Source of the DNA: Chitinophagales bacterium
Lineage (GTDB): Bacteria; Bacteroidota; Bacteroidia; Chitinophagales; Chitinophagaceae
Direction: 5' to 3'
Assembly (NCBI GenBank): GCA_021323755.1
Contig: JAJPKJ010000036.1
Coordinates: forward strand, 124,001 to 188,000
DNA length: 64,000 nucleotides
Position numbers and translations under genes: made by a program. Position 1 is the first letter of the stretch. Every line of letters begins with the position of its first letter. This document shows positions 36,690 to 45,718 of the stretch, piece after piece. The notes beneath the pieces were generated by a model. The model was not told where the DNA came from and ran no database searches. It saw only the letters and a list, made by a program, of their open reading frames with translations.

Positions 36690-37382
36690 TCAGGCCTTAT
36701 TATACACTTTATAAACGGATTCACGAAGTGGCAAGCCTTTATCACTACAAATAAATTCCAGTATTTCAGCAATTTGTTCTGGCTTCACCCAAATATCGAA
36801 ATCCGCCTCAGGCATGCTTTGCCGATTCAGTGCCGTATCAATGGTGCTTGGAACAACAACTGATGCGACAACATTTTTTCCCTTCGCTTGAGCATTTAAT
36901 AATTCTGCCAACCGAAATAATAATGATTTCGATAGAGCATATCCAATTGCAGTTTTTCCCTGCTCAGGCACTAATGCTGGGCGCGCGCCAATAAAAATTA
37001 TCCTCCCATAATCGTTCTTCATCATGTCCTGGAATAAAGGTTTGGCAAGAAAGAAAGCGGTCTCGAAATTCAGAGAATACATTTTTTTAAGATCGTCACC
37101 GGTTACATCATTAATATTTCCCATGGCAAATCCACCTGCTAATAATAATAGTCCATCAATTTTTTGATGTTTGGAAATAATTTGCTGAACAAAATTGTGC
37201 ACATCATTTTCACGTAAAAGATCAATGTTTATCAATTCAAACAAAGAGTTATTTTCGGCAAAACTTAAATGACTTCCTGAATGATCAACAGCAACAACTC
37301 TGTATCCCTCTTCTAAAAATTTTTTAACTGTTGCCGTTCCCAAATTTCCGTTTGCGCCAGTAATGATGATCGTTTTAGGCAT
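36690..37382 (-). CDS. Short-chain dehydrogenase/reductase (SDR)
   Basis: 230 residues. Nucleotide-binding TGANGNLGTATVKKF (residues 6-20) and catalytic YALSK are present. The catalytic serine strand reads IIFIGARPALVPEQGK, with no clear Ser at the usual place, as in some dihydropteridine-reductase-like members. It follows the SGNH hydrolase on the same strand with a 48-bp spacer and may be the last gene of the mannan operon. Substrate unknown. Confidence 0.8.
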   Translation of the reverse strand: MPKTIIITGANGNLGTATVKKFLEEGYRVVAVDHSGSHLSFAENNSLFELINIDLLRENDVHNFVQQIISKHQKIDGLLLLAGGFAMGNINDVTGDDLKKMYSLNFETAFFLAKPLFQDMMKNDYGRIIFIGARPALVPEQGKTAIGYALSKSLLFRLAELLNAQAKGKNVVASVVVPSTIDTALNRQSMPEADFDIWVKPEQIAEILEFICSDKGLPLRESVYKVYNKA

Positions 37383-37430
37383 GAGGCTTTTTTAAAAAAT
37401 TGGAACAAAATGTGATGAAAAGTCTGCTTT

Positions 37431-38108
37431 TTATTTCGATAACAATACTTCAAGCATTTTGTTTGCGACAAGTTCATTGCCTTTGGGATTGAGATGAACG
37501 CGATCGACAGTTAATATTCCCGATTCTTTATTCTCGGGATTATTTTTCAGGTTATAAGAAAGAAAATTTTCGCGAAGGTCAACCAGATCGCAATGATAAT
37601 TCTTCGCGAGTCCTCGAATAATTTGCGCATATTTATTCAAATCTCCATCTTGCTGGTTCGTAAAATCTGTTTTTTCTCCGATACATGCGGGTGTACAAAG
37701 AATCACGCGGATGCCTTTGTCCTGCAATTTTTTAATTATTGCTACATAGAATTTTTCAAACTTATCAGGATCAGTCCCTGTTCCAGAACTTGCTTTATGC
37801 CAAACGTCATTTACGCCAACCCAAATAAAAACGATATCGGGATTTTTCGCCAGCACATCGTCTTCCATACGCAAATACAAGTCGTAGACTTTATTTCCGC
37901 CAATGCCGGCGCCAATCAGTTCATAATCCTTCGCCAACCCTTTCTGTTCAAGCAGCTCCCCTATTTTTGTAATATAGCCGCCCGGGTTAACACCCATTTG
38001 GGTAATAGAATCGCCAAAAAAAACTACTCGTTTTGGTTTTTGTATGATCATAGATGTTGCCAGAAAAAATAATGCGGTAGCAAGAATTGACCGAAAAAAG
38101 AATTTCAT
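37431..38108 (-). CDS. SGNH/GDSL hydrolase, secreted
   Basis: 225 residues with a signal peptide (MKFFFRSILATALFFLATSM). Block I VVFFGDSITQMG (Ser34), block II GAGIGGNKVYD, block III VGVNDVW (Asn100) and block V DRVHLNP (Asp202, His205) are complete. Such enzymes often deacetylate plant polysaccharides. Its place between the AGE epimerase and the SDR in the mannan locus suggests removal of acetyl groups from mannan or manno-oligosaccharides; this is inference. Confidence 0.85.
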   Translation of the reverse strand: MKFFFRSILATALFFLATSMIIQKPKRVVFFGDSITQMGVNPGGYITKIGELLEQKGLAKDYELIGAGIGGNKVYDLYLRMEDDVLAKNPDIVFIWVGVNDVWHKASSGTGTDPDKFEKFYVAIIKKLQDKGIRVILCTPACIGEKTDFTNQQDGDLNKYAQIIRGLAKNYHCDLVDLRENFLSYNLKNNPENKESGILTVDRVHLNPKGNELVANKMLEVLLSK

Positions 38109-38118
38109 ATAGCTAATT

Positions 38119-39339
38119 TTATTTCAAATCTACAATTTGAGCGGGATTAGAGCGCACTTTAATTCGATTAATAATTTCACAACATGCCCTGCTGTTATGG
38201 TAAGGGCATTTCCAGAATCCTACCTTATCCTGATCTTTCATAATGGACAAATCCTCATTGACTCCCCAAAACCATTCTCCATTTTTTTTATCTCTGATGT
38301 ATTTTTTCACAAACTCCCAGCTTTTTAATGATTGCTCAAGATATTTTTTTTGTTGTGAATTTTGAAAGGCATTGTAATAACCGACCATTGCCTCAGCCTG
38401 TACCCACCAGTGTTTCTGATTGTTTTGACGATCCCCGTCTTTTTCATATTTCATGCCTCCATCATACTGCCAGCCCTGTGTAGCAGCTTCTGTGATCTTT
38501 AATGACTGTGATTTCATCGTGATGATCCAGCCTGCATGATTAATGATCTCCGCTGCATGTTGCAATAACCACGCAGCTTCGATTTCATGTCCGTAAGAGA
38601 TCAGATTCGATTCGCTCGTCCAGTCTTCATCAAAGAATAAGACAAGATGATGCGTTTTATCGTCTATAAAATGATGCGCAAAAACTTCAAGAAGATTTTC
38701 GATTTGCATTCCAAGAAAACCATCCTGCCAAATGCTGTATAAATTTGCATAAGCCTCCAAGAGGTGCAAATGTGTATTCATTGTTTTTGCATAATTCTCG
38801 TCTTTCGCGCTTAAACGCAGATCACTGACCGGTTTCCAATTGTGCGAAAATGCTTCATAATATCCTTTCCGTTTTTCGTCGTAACTGTGCTTTTCAACGA
38901 TCTTGAACAGTGTTATCGCATGATCGGCTGCATCACTTAATCGCGTTGCTTTATAATATTCGCTGAATGCATAGATACAAAATGCCAAACCATAAATTTG
39001 TTTGCGGTTGTTTGAAACATTTCCCTGGTGATCAACACTCCAATAGACACCACCATATTGCTTATCAATAAAATGATCGACAATATAATGATAAGCACGC
39101 TTTGCAAAAATCAGGTATTCATCTTTTTTTGTATGATTATACGCTGCCGCGAAACTCCATAATATCCGTGCATTTAAAACAACTCCTTTCTCCGCTTCGG
39201 GATAAGCATTATTAGACTCATCAATCCTTCCATAAAAACCTCCATAGTCATTATCTGGCGGATATTTCATCCAATACCGCAAAATATTTTCCAGTTCGCG
39301 ATGCAATTCTTTTTTGTATTGTAGGAGTTGGTCCTGCAT
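38119..39339 (-). CDS. AGE-family 2-epimerase (cellobiose/mannobiose 2-epimerase)
   Basis: 406 residues, alpha6/alpha6 barrel. Catalytic histidines lie in NTHLHLLEAYANL, SYGHEIEAAWLL and KCPYHNSRACCEI, and the KHWWVQAEAM block is intact. Cellobiose 2-epimerases convert the reducing-end glucose or mannose of a beta-1,4 disaccharide; acting on mannobiose they give mannosyl-glucose, the substrate of the neighbouring GH130 enzyme. Cytosolic, no signal peptide. The 37-bp spacer from GH130 suggests one transcript. Confidence 0.9.
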   Translation of the reverse strand: MQDQLLQYKKELHRELENILRYWMKYPPDNDYGGFYGRIDESNNAYPEAEKGVVLNARILWSFAAAYNHTKKDEYLIFAKRAYHYIVDHFIDKQYGGVYWSVDHQGNVSNNRKQIYGLAFCIYAFSEYYKATRLSDAADHAITLFKIVEKHSYDEKRKGYYEAFSHNWKPVSDLRLSAKDENYAKTMNTHLHLLEAYANLYSIWQDGFLGMQIENLLEVFAHHFIDDKTHHLVLFFDEDWTSESNLISYGHEIEAAWLLQHAAEIINHAGWIITMKSQSLKITEAATQGWQYDGGMKYEKDGDRQNNQKHWWVQAEAMVGYYNAFQNSQQKKYLEQSLKSWEFVKKYIRDKKNGEWFWGVNEDLSIMKDQDKVGFWKCPYHNSRACCEIINRIKVRSNPAQIVDLK

Positions 39340-39376
39340 ACCAGCTAATTATCCAATATTTGATTTAAATGTTGAA

Positions 39377-40576
39377 CTATGTCACCGCTAATTTTTTCCT
39401 GGTGATTATAGATTTATTCTTGGTAATAATTTTATTCAATGTGTTCACAGAAGTTGAGGAAGTAAACCCATCTTCCGGCGTATGCATCACATAATCAAGC
39501 AACTTTTCTATGGTAGTTGTAGCAACATGCAAACGCGTATCTGATGAAGCATAATAGATAAATATGCTGCCATCATCATCCTTGATCCATCCATTCGAAA
39601 AGACTACATTGGAAACATCGCCAACCCGTTCTTCTCCCTGTGGTGCAAGAAAATAACCGCCGGGCTTATAAATGATTTTTGCAAGATCATTCAGATCGGT
39701 CATAAAAACATACAGAACACAACGCAGACCATTAGCCGTATTTCTAACACCATGCGCAAGATGAAGCCATCCGAATTTTGTTTTGATTGGCGCCGGACCC
39801 AAGCCATTCTTTGCTTCATTAACGGTATGATAAATTTTAGGGTCCACAATGATTTCTTCATCAATCACGGCATTGGTTATGGAAGAAGAAAGACCAAATC
39901 CAATACCCCCCCCGGTTCCGGTGCCGATAAAGCCATCCTGGGGGCGTGTGTAAAAAGCGTATTTACCATTGACAAATTCAGGATGTAACACAACATTGCG
40001 TTGCTGAGGAGATGGTGTTCTTAAATCGGCAAATCGTTCCCATTTCTTTAAATCCTTTGTTCGCGCAATTCCACATTCTGCAATTGCGGCAGACTGGTCA
40101 TAATCGGGCGCAGCAAAATCTTTTCTTTCTGCACAAAATAAACCATATATCCATCCGTCTTCATGTTCAGTCAATCGCATATCATAAATATTTGTGTCAG
40201 GCAAATCCGTTTCCGGCATCCTTACCGGATAATCCCAAAAACGAAAATTATCAATTCCATTATCGCTTTCTGCAATGCCAAAAAATGATTTTCTGTTTAT
40301 TGATTCCACTCTGGCCAGCACGATATACTTATTCTTCCATTTCATCGCTGTGGCATTAAAGACCGCATTCACTCCAAATCTTTCCATGAGGTAAGGATTG
40401 TTTTTTTTATCAAGATCGTAGCGCCAAAATAATGGCGTGTGCTCTGCAGTAAGAACAGGATATTTATACCGGTTGAATATTCCATTATCATCCTCGATCA
40501 TTACATTCCTTTTCGAAAGCAATTCTTCATGGTTTTTTTTCAGCTTCTTCAACCTTTTTTCAAACACATCCTTCAT
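39377..40576 (-). CDS. GH130 4-O-beta-D-mannosyl-D-glucose phosphorylase
   Basis: 399 residues. Five-bladed propeller enzyme that splits Man-beta-1,4-Glc with phosphate into mannose-1-phosphate and glucose. The proton-donor Asp is 132 in TNIYDMRLT, and phosphate-binding Arg/His blocks (QRNVVLHPEF, GPAPIKTKFGWLHLAHGVR) match the mannosylglucose phosphorylase subfamily (GH130_1). Cytosolic. It completes the sequence mannobiose, mannosyl-glucose, hexose phosphate with the epimerase next door. Confidence 0.9.
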   Translation of the reverse strand: MKDVFEKRLKKLKKNHEELLSKRNVMIEDDNGIFNRYKYPVLTAEHTPLFWRYDLDKKNNPYLMERFGVNAVFNATAMKWKNKYIVLARVESINRKSFFGIAESDNGIDNFRFWDYPVRMPETDLPDTNIYDMRLTEHEDGWIYGLFCAERKDFAAPDYDQSAAIAECGIARTKDLKKWERFADLRTPSPQQRNVVLHPEFVNGKYAFYTRPQDGFIGTGTGGGIGFGLSSSITNAVIDEEIIVDPKIYHTVNEAKNGLGPAPIKTKFGWLHLAHGVRNTANGLRCVLYVFMTDLNDLAKIIYKPGGYFLAPQGEERVGDVSNVVFSNGWIKDDDGSIFIYYASSDTRLHVATTTIEKLLDYVMHTPEDGFTSSTSVNTLNKIITKNKSIITRKKLAVT

Positions 40577-40600
40577 AAAATAATATTTTGCATCAATAAA

Positions 40601-42448
40601 TTAATATTCGCCAAGTCGGTTCCACCAGGTTTTTTTTAGGACCAGGATAATTATGAAAAGAATGAGAACGGTAATGAACAATGGAAGTTTAAGCCATAAT
40701 ACAATGTACATGGGCAAGATGGTTAAACACAGTTGCCCGATTATCCCCAGCACAATGTTGAACATGTTTATGCCGAAATTTTTATTGGCAATGAATTGAG
40801 GATCTTCTGCAAGAACCATTTCGTGAACAGGCTTCCAAAATCCCCAAGGACGAACATTCTTATAAAAAGATTTCAATGTCCCTGCATTTACCGGGGGCGA
40901 TGCATAAGTTCCCACAACAGAACCGAGCAATGATAAAACAAAAAGAACTGGCCAATAATAAAGATCTAACCCATGCAATACATCTTTGGATTTTAAAATT
41001 GCCAAGGCAATTGCCGGAAGAATTCCAGCGAGCATGCCCCAAAAAAATCCATTGGCATTGAAACGCCACCAATGCCACTTCAACATATTGGCTGCGATAT
41101 ATCCTCAGTACAATCCGGAAACGATCCATTGCAAAACAGTATTCACATCTTTTACAAACAATCCCAAAACAACGCCTATCGCAACAACTGCCAAACCTGC
41201 GAGATAATTCATTGATATGATTTTCTTGTTGGAAGCGTTCGGGTCAACGTATTTAAGATAGATGTCGTTTACAATGTAGGCTTGTGCTGCATTTAATGTT
41301 CCTGAAAATGTTCCCATAAAAGCGCCGAGTAAACCGGTAAGGACCAATCCCATCAAACCGATCGGTAAAAAATTATTGATAGCAGCCGGTAACACTTTTT
41401 CAAAATCAGTTCCCCCTGGTGTTTGCAGGTCGCCGTGAATTTGCGAATAATATAATAATGCAAGAACGGTCAATCCGATTATCATTGAATACCGGATCGG
41501 TAACAGGATAATAGAAACAAATCCGCTCATCTTGCTTGCTTCCTGAGGAGAACGTGTGCTGAGCACTTTTTGCATATCGTAGTTTGGCGCTGGCCCGGCA
41601 ATACTTGCAAACACCCCTTTGAACAACATCATCATAAAAAATATTCCGAACATCGAAAAGCCATCATCATTTATTTTTTTATTCGCATCGTCCACAATGT
41701 TGGTCCAATTCAAATTTAATTTCCATCCAAAGAAAGGATTTGCCCAGCCATTTGGAACATTTACCCTGTTTCCGCGCAAATGAATCATAGCGATAATGGC
41801 AATGCTGATGCAGGCAACTGTCATTATTAGATATTTGATCACGTCACCGAGGACGATACTGTGCATGCCGCCAAGTATTGAATAAAACATGGCGAATAAA
41901 GTGAAGATAATTCCATAAACATGCGGCACATATTCTGCTGCGACATGAAACGGAATATATGGTTGAATGATATTCCAGGGAATAAATATTTGCATGAATT
42001 TCCCCAGACCAACAAAACCATAAGCCATAAATCCAAGACAGCTTAATAATGCAAATGCCACTACCACATTATGTGATGCCTTCACTCCTTTGCCTGAATT
42101 ACCAAACCTGCTGACTAACCATTCAGCTCCCGTTGTTGCATTTGAGCGGCGAAGCCATCTTGATAAATACATCATTAAAAAAACCTGGTTGAAGACGGGC
42201 CACAGCCATGGAATCCAGATGCTTTTCATTCCATAAACAAAACACAAGCTCACCATCCACATGGTTCCTGAAATATCAAACATATCAGAAGCGTCGCTGA
42301 GTCCAAGCATATACCAGGGAAGCGATTTGCCACCGAGCAAATAATTTTCTTTATTTATCCTGGCTTTCTTACGCATGATCCATCCGATGCATACCATCGT
42401 GATCAGGTATGCAGCAATAATGATCAGATCAATAGCGTGTAATTTCAT
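40601..42448 (-). pseudogene. Sodium:solute symporter (ManB-like), interrupted by an in-frame TGA
   Basis: SSS-family transporter expected to import manno-oligosaccharides. The ORF from ATG 42448 runs 447 codons to TGA at 41107-41105 and then continues in the SAME frame for 167 more codons to 40601: ...WIVSGLY-stop-GYIAANMLKWHWWRF.... The family normally has a Gly here (LYGGYIAAN), and TGA differs from GGA by one base. The combined length of 615 fits the family. The second part carries three more helices. The N-terminal part keeps the sodium-site motifs (LLGGKSLPWYMLGLSDASDMFDISGT). It is either a fresh nonsense mutation, a sequencing error, or read through. Confidence 0.85.
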
Positions 42449-42543
42449 TTATACTTTTTTGCGCTAACGTGCACCAATATACGAACACGAAGAGTTGAGC
42501 ACAATAACCAATTTTTATTAGTCTTCAAAAGATTAATGCAGTA

Positions 42544-43659
42544 TCAATGGTATAGATTTTCCTTTGTTATTTCCTTTTGAAATAATGTTTTCGGATCGTC
42601 ATAAAACTTTACAAAATCATTTGCCGAGACCTGCCCTTTATATGGAACATAAAATTCAGAGCTTCCATTTCCTTTGAAACCTGCATTACGCCATGCTAAA
42701 GCATAGGCAATTTTATATGGCGCAATTGCTTTCAGCAAAACATTTGTCCACCAGGTGCTATCGGGCAAGCCACCATATCCAAATTCTGTCAGTGCTGGAA
42801 TTTTATTATTTTCTGTTGAAATGCTATCCAGCATGCTGAGCATATTTCCGGCAAGCTTAATGAAATCATTATTTGAAGCAGTGTTATAAGCCTGGTAAAT
42901 ATCAAAACCCAGAACATCAACATAATCATTACCCGGATATCTTTCCATGTATTCACCGCGCGAATAAAATTTATCAGTATTGTAGGCGTACAAGAGATTG
43001 TGAACATTTTTTGTGTCGCGCAAATACGATTCAGTGAAGCGGTACAATTGCTTCAGTTCATCAGGCGTGCAATTTTTTCCGCCCCACCAAAACCAGCTTC
43101 CATTCAATTCATGAAACGGGCGGAAGATCACCGGAATATACTCCCCCTTTTCCCCTTTCAGGCTCAGCATAAAAGCTGCAATCTTATCGAGCCAGCTTTT
43201 ATATAATTCATTTTTTTCACCGCCGGGTAAAATTGCAGCAACGGTTCCGGGTGCAGGATTCCATGCCGTTTTTCCTGTTAACGGATTATTGAGATGCCAG
43301 CTAATGGTGATTACTCCTCCCCGATTGTAAATTTCTTTGATGAACATTCTCATTTTTTCGAAAGGAACGCTATCGAGATTAACATCATGATCCAATTCAA
43401 GTCTGCCCAATTCCCAACCATAAATGGCAGGATAATCGCCGGTCACATCTTTAATGTCGCTTCGTCCATTTTCATATTTCCATCCAACGCCATAAGCGAG
43501 GTCGTCCTGGTGACCGATCATAAAACCTTTATCGAGTAATTTCTTTAGATTGTGATAAAGATTAATTGTTTCCTTAGTTGCGTTTTTATCGGCAGGAACT
43601 GGCTGCGAAAATGCAATGAAAGTTAATGGTGATAAGATTAGCAATAGAAGCAATTTCAT
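42544..43659 (-). CDS. GH26 beta-mannanase, secreted
   Basis: 371 residues from the ATG at 43659 with a signal peptide (MKLLLLLILSPLTFIAFSQ); the ATG at 43686 would spoil the signal. Endo-1,4-beta-mannanase of the GH26 TIM-barrel family: acid/base Glu184 in FRPFHELNGSWFWWG, nucleophile Glu292 in PALTEFGYGG, plus ISWHLNNPL (His122) and the family marker GHQDDLAYG. Releases manno-oligosaccharides, mainly mannobiose, from mannan or glucomannan. First gene of the mannan operon; a TAGATTTG element lies 150 bp upstream. Confidence 0.92.
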   Translation of the reverse strand: MKLLLLLILSPLTFIAFSQPVPADKNATKETINLYHNLKKLLDKGFMIGHQDDLAYGVGWKYENGRSDIKDVTGDYPAIYGWELGRLELDHDVNLDSVPFEKMRMFIKEIYNRGGVITISWHLNNPLTGKTAWNPAPGTVAAILPGGEKNELYKSWLDKIAAFMLSLKGEKGEYIPVIFRPFHELNGSWFWWGGKNCTPDELKQLYRFTESYLRDTKNVHNLLYAYNTDKFYSRGEYMERYPGNDYVDVLGFDIYQAYNTASNNDFIKLAGNMLSMLDSISTENNKIPALTEFGYGGLPDSTWWTNVLLKAIAPYKIAYALAWRNAGFKGNGSSEFYVPYKGQVSANDFVKFYDDPKTLFQKEITKENLYH

Positions 43660-43686
43660 ATAGCAGCCAATTAAAAGTGAAAGCAA

Positions 43687-44042
43687 TAAAATAATTGATT
43701 ACGAAGAGTCAATTTTTTGCTGAACCCGCCGGAGAATTGTTTTTTTATTGCGGATTGCTGAGCATTATCCAAACCAGCAAAACTCTTTTTTAATGACAGG
43801 CAATCTTACACCAAATCTAAAACCGACAGATGCCTTTTAACTAATACTTTTTTACCTATTAATCGCTGAAGTTTATCTTTTTACCGCTTATCCTGATCCT
43901 AATGAATTGTACATAAGCAAATTGAACAGAATCCTTGCCCAAATCATTATTGTACTTATTTATCCCAATAAACACTTTTTTAGGGTTTTTTTGAAATTCG
44001 TGCAGCTAAGGCTTTGCACAAATTGTCTTTTGACACACTGCT
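43687..44042. other. Divergent control region of the mannan locus
   Basis: 356 bp, AT-rich, between the GH26 and AraC genes. One exact -7 match for the operon on the minus strand, TAGATTTG (43819-43812), gives a leader of about 145 nt. No clear AraC direct repeats or consensus promoter for the regulator were found by eye. Confidence 0.45.
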
Positions 44043-44921
44043 ATGCCAAAGGATATTATGCGGGAGATCATTCCGCTAACGCCAAGCGACTGTTACACTC
44101 TTTTTTCCCGGACAAAAAAAGAGTTCAATTTCCCACTTCATTATCATGATGAATTTGAGCTGAATCTTATTTTAAATGCATCAGGTGCCAAACGAATTGT
44201 TGGTGATAGTATTGAAGTGATTGATGATCTTGAATTAGTGCTAATAGGTCCAAATTTATACCATGCCTGGTTCACCCATCAATGCAAAAGCAAGAATATT
44301 ACCGAGATCACCATACAGTGGCACAGAGATCTATTGGATGATAAATTGCTATGCAGAAATCAACTCAATTTTATCAAGTGTTTGCTTGAACGTTCGCAGA
44401 GAGGAATTTCCTTTTCAAAAGAAACCATTGAGCGTATCATACCGAGGATCAAATCGATTGAACAAAAAAGCGGGTTTGCGTCCGTGCTGGAACTGATGTC
44501 AATACTGCATGAACTGTCCGTTTCTTCTGAAATAAGAACATTATCGGATTCAACATTTGTCAATAATCAACTCAGTCATAATAGTCGTCGTATTGAAAAA
44601 GCATTTCAATATATGAATCACAATTACGACAGAGGTGTCACACTTGGCGAGGTGGCAAAGCTGGTTAATATGACGGACGTTTCGTTCAGCCGCTTTATAA
44701 AGAAAAGAACAGGGAATACCTTTATTGACACCTTGAATGAAATTCGTTTGGGACACGCTTCAAAAATGCTGATTGACACCACTCATTCTATTGCAGAAAT
44801 TTCCTACAACTGCGGCTTTAATAATATCTCCAATTTCAACAGGATCTTTAAAAGAAAAAAAGGATGCACACCAAAAGGCTTCCGTGATAATTTTGCATCG
44901 GGAACGAAAGTGTTTATTTAA
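44043..44921 (+). CDS. AraC-family transcriptional regulator
   Basis: 292 residues. N-terminal cupin-like sensor (HYHDEFELNLILNASGAKRIVGD, residues 36-60; LVLIGPNLYHAW) and two C-terminal helix-turn-helix motifs (VTLGEVAKLVNMTDVSFSRFIKKRTG; SIAEISYNCGFNNISNFNRIFKRKKGCTPKGFR). Divergent from the mannanase operon and therefore the likely sensor of its sugar. Its 3' end faces the end of the GMC operon. Confidence 0.92.
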   Translation: MPKDIMREIIPLTPSDCYTLFSRTKKEFNFPLHYHDEFELNLILNASGAKRIVGDSIEVIDDLELVLIGPNLYHAWFTHQCKSKNITEITIQWHRDLLDDKLLCRNQLNFIKCLLERSQRGISFSKETIERIIPRIKSIEQKSGFASVLELMSILHELSVSSEIRTLSDSTFVNNQLSHNSRRIEKAFQYMNHNYDRGVTLGEVAKLVNMTDVSFSRFIKKRTGNTFIDTLNEIRLGHASKMLIDTTHSIAEISYNCGFNNISNFNRIFKRKKGCTPKGFRDNFASGTKVFI

Positions 44922-44953
44922 AGGTTACAAGAAATTTATCGAATTGGTAGAAA

Positions 44954-44982
44954 TAAAAAAAACCGCTAAAGTCATTTAGCGG
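44954..44982 (-). terminator. Terminator of the GMC dehydrogenase operon
   Basis: A perfect 8-bp stem CCGCTAAA (44963-44970) and TTTAGCGG (44975-44982), 4-nt loop GTCA. On the minus strand it is followed by eight or more T (A-run 44954-44962). It is 30 bp past the subunit-3 stop and also lies between convergent genes. Confidence 0.9.
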
Positions 44983-45012
44983 CAATTGGTTTTAATACGT
45001 TTAATTGCAATA

Positions 45013-45585
45013 CTATGTCGCCCAGGCTTTATCTCCTTTTTTATAAGGAATGCAACCTTCATATTTTCCGGGAACCGCCACATAGCGGAGCGCCTTTGTT
45101 GCACCTGGTTCTGATGTGAAGTAACCCCATAAAGTCAATTCCTTCATCATCCGGAAATAATGCGTAGGGTCCTCAGGTTTTTTCTTGCTCATATAATCTT
45201 TTGCTTCTTTATCCAACGCAACTAAAAAGTCGTGTTTGTCCGTATCAGCAAGATCAACAAAGTTCTTTTTATACTTTGCAACAGCGGCATCATTCAATTT
45301 CTTCATGCCATCTAAAAATATTTTCTGGTCTTTATCTTCATAACAATCGTTTACAATAACTGTCATAAACTGACCAACTTTGGCTTCTTTCGCGCCCGGA
45401 GTAGAGGTAGCAGGAATAATGGTCTCAGCTACTTCATCCAAAAAAGATACATCGTCTGGAGTAAAAGTTAAACTCGCTCCATATTTTTTATCAGCAGGGC
45501 CGCAACCCGATAAAAATACTTCTGCGCCAACGATTGTTCCGCCGAGCAAAAGTGCAACACTTGATAACGCTTCACGTCTATTCAT
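45013..45585 (-). CDS. Gluconate 2-dehydrogenase subunit 3 family protein (Tat-exported lipoprotein)
   Basis: 190 residues. Small partner subunit of membrane FAD dehydrogenases. The N-terminus MNRREALSSVALLLGG has a twin arginine (3-4), and LSGC (Cys28) is a good lipobox, so it should be Tat-exported and lipid-anchored. The mature part has FTPDDVSFLDEVAETIIPATSTPGAKEAKVGQFM, the family hallmark. In characterised FAD-glucose dehydrogenases this subunit escorts the folded flavoprotein through Tat. It is the only such gene in the window, against five GMC catalytic genes directly upstream in the same operon. Confidence 0.88.
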   Translation of the reverse strand: MNRREALSSVALLLGGTIVGAEVFLSGCGPADKKYGASLTFTPDDVSFLDEVAETIIPATSTPGAKEAKVGQFMTVIVNDCYEDKDQKIFLDGMKKLNDAAVAKYKKNFVDLADTDKHDFLVALDKEAKDYMSKKKPEDPTHYFRMMKELTLWGYFTSEPGATKALRYVAVPGKYEGCIPYKKGDKAWAT

Positions 45586-45718
45586 AATTTATTTTTTTAG
45601 AACGTTATGAAATTAAATTTCCTGATTTTTATTGATATAACAATGATTTTATTTTTGATTTATGCTTTAATGATGTTTGATTTTTCTCATAGAATTAATC
45701 ATTATTAATTTTCCATTA

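Noticed and set aside
40601-41086. The 3' part of the symporter as an independent small membrane protein starting at ATG 41086.
   Set aside because: It is in the same frame as the upstream part, begins mid-motif (…GYIAAN-M), and only makes sense as the last helices of one SSS transporter.
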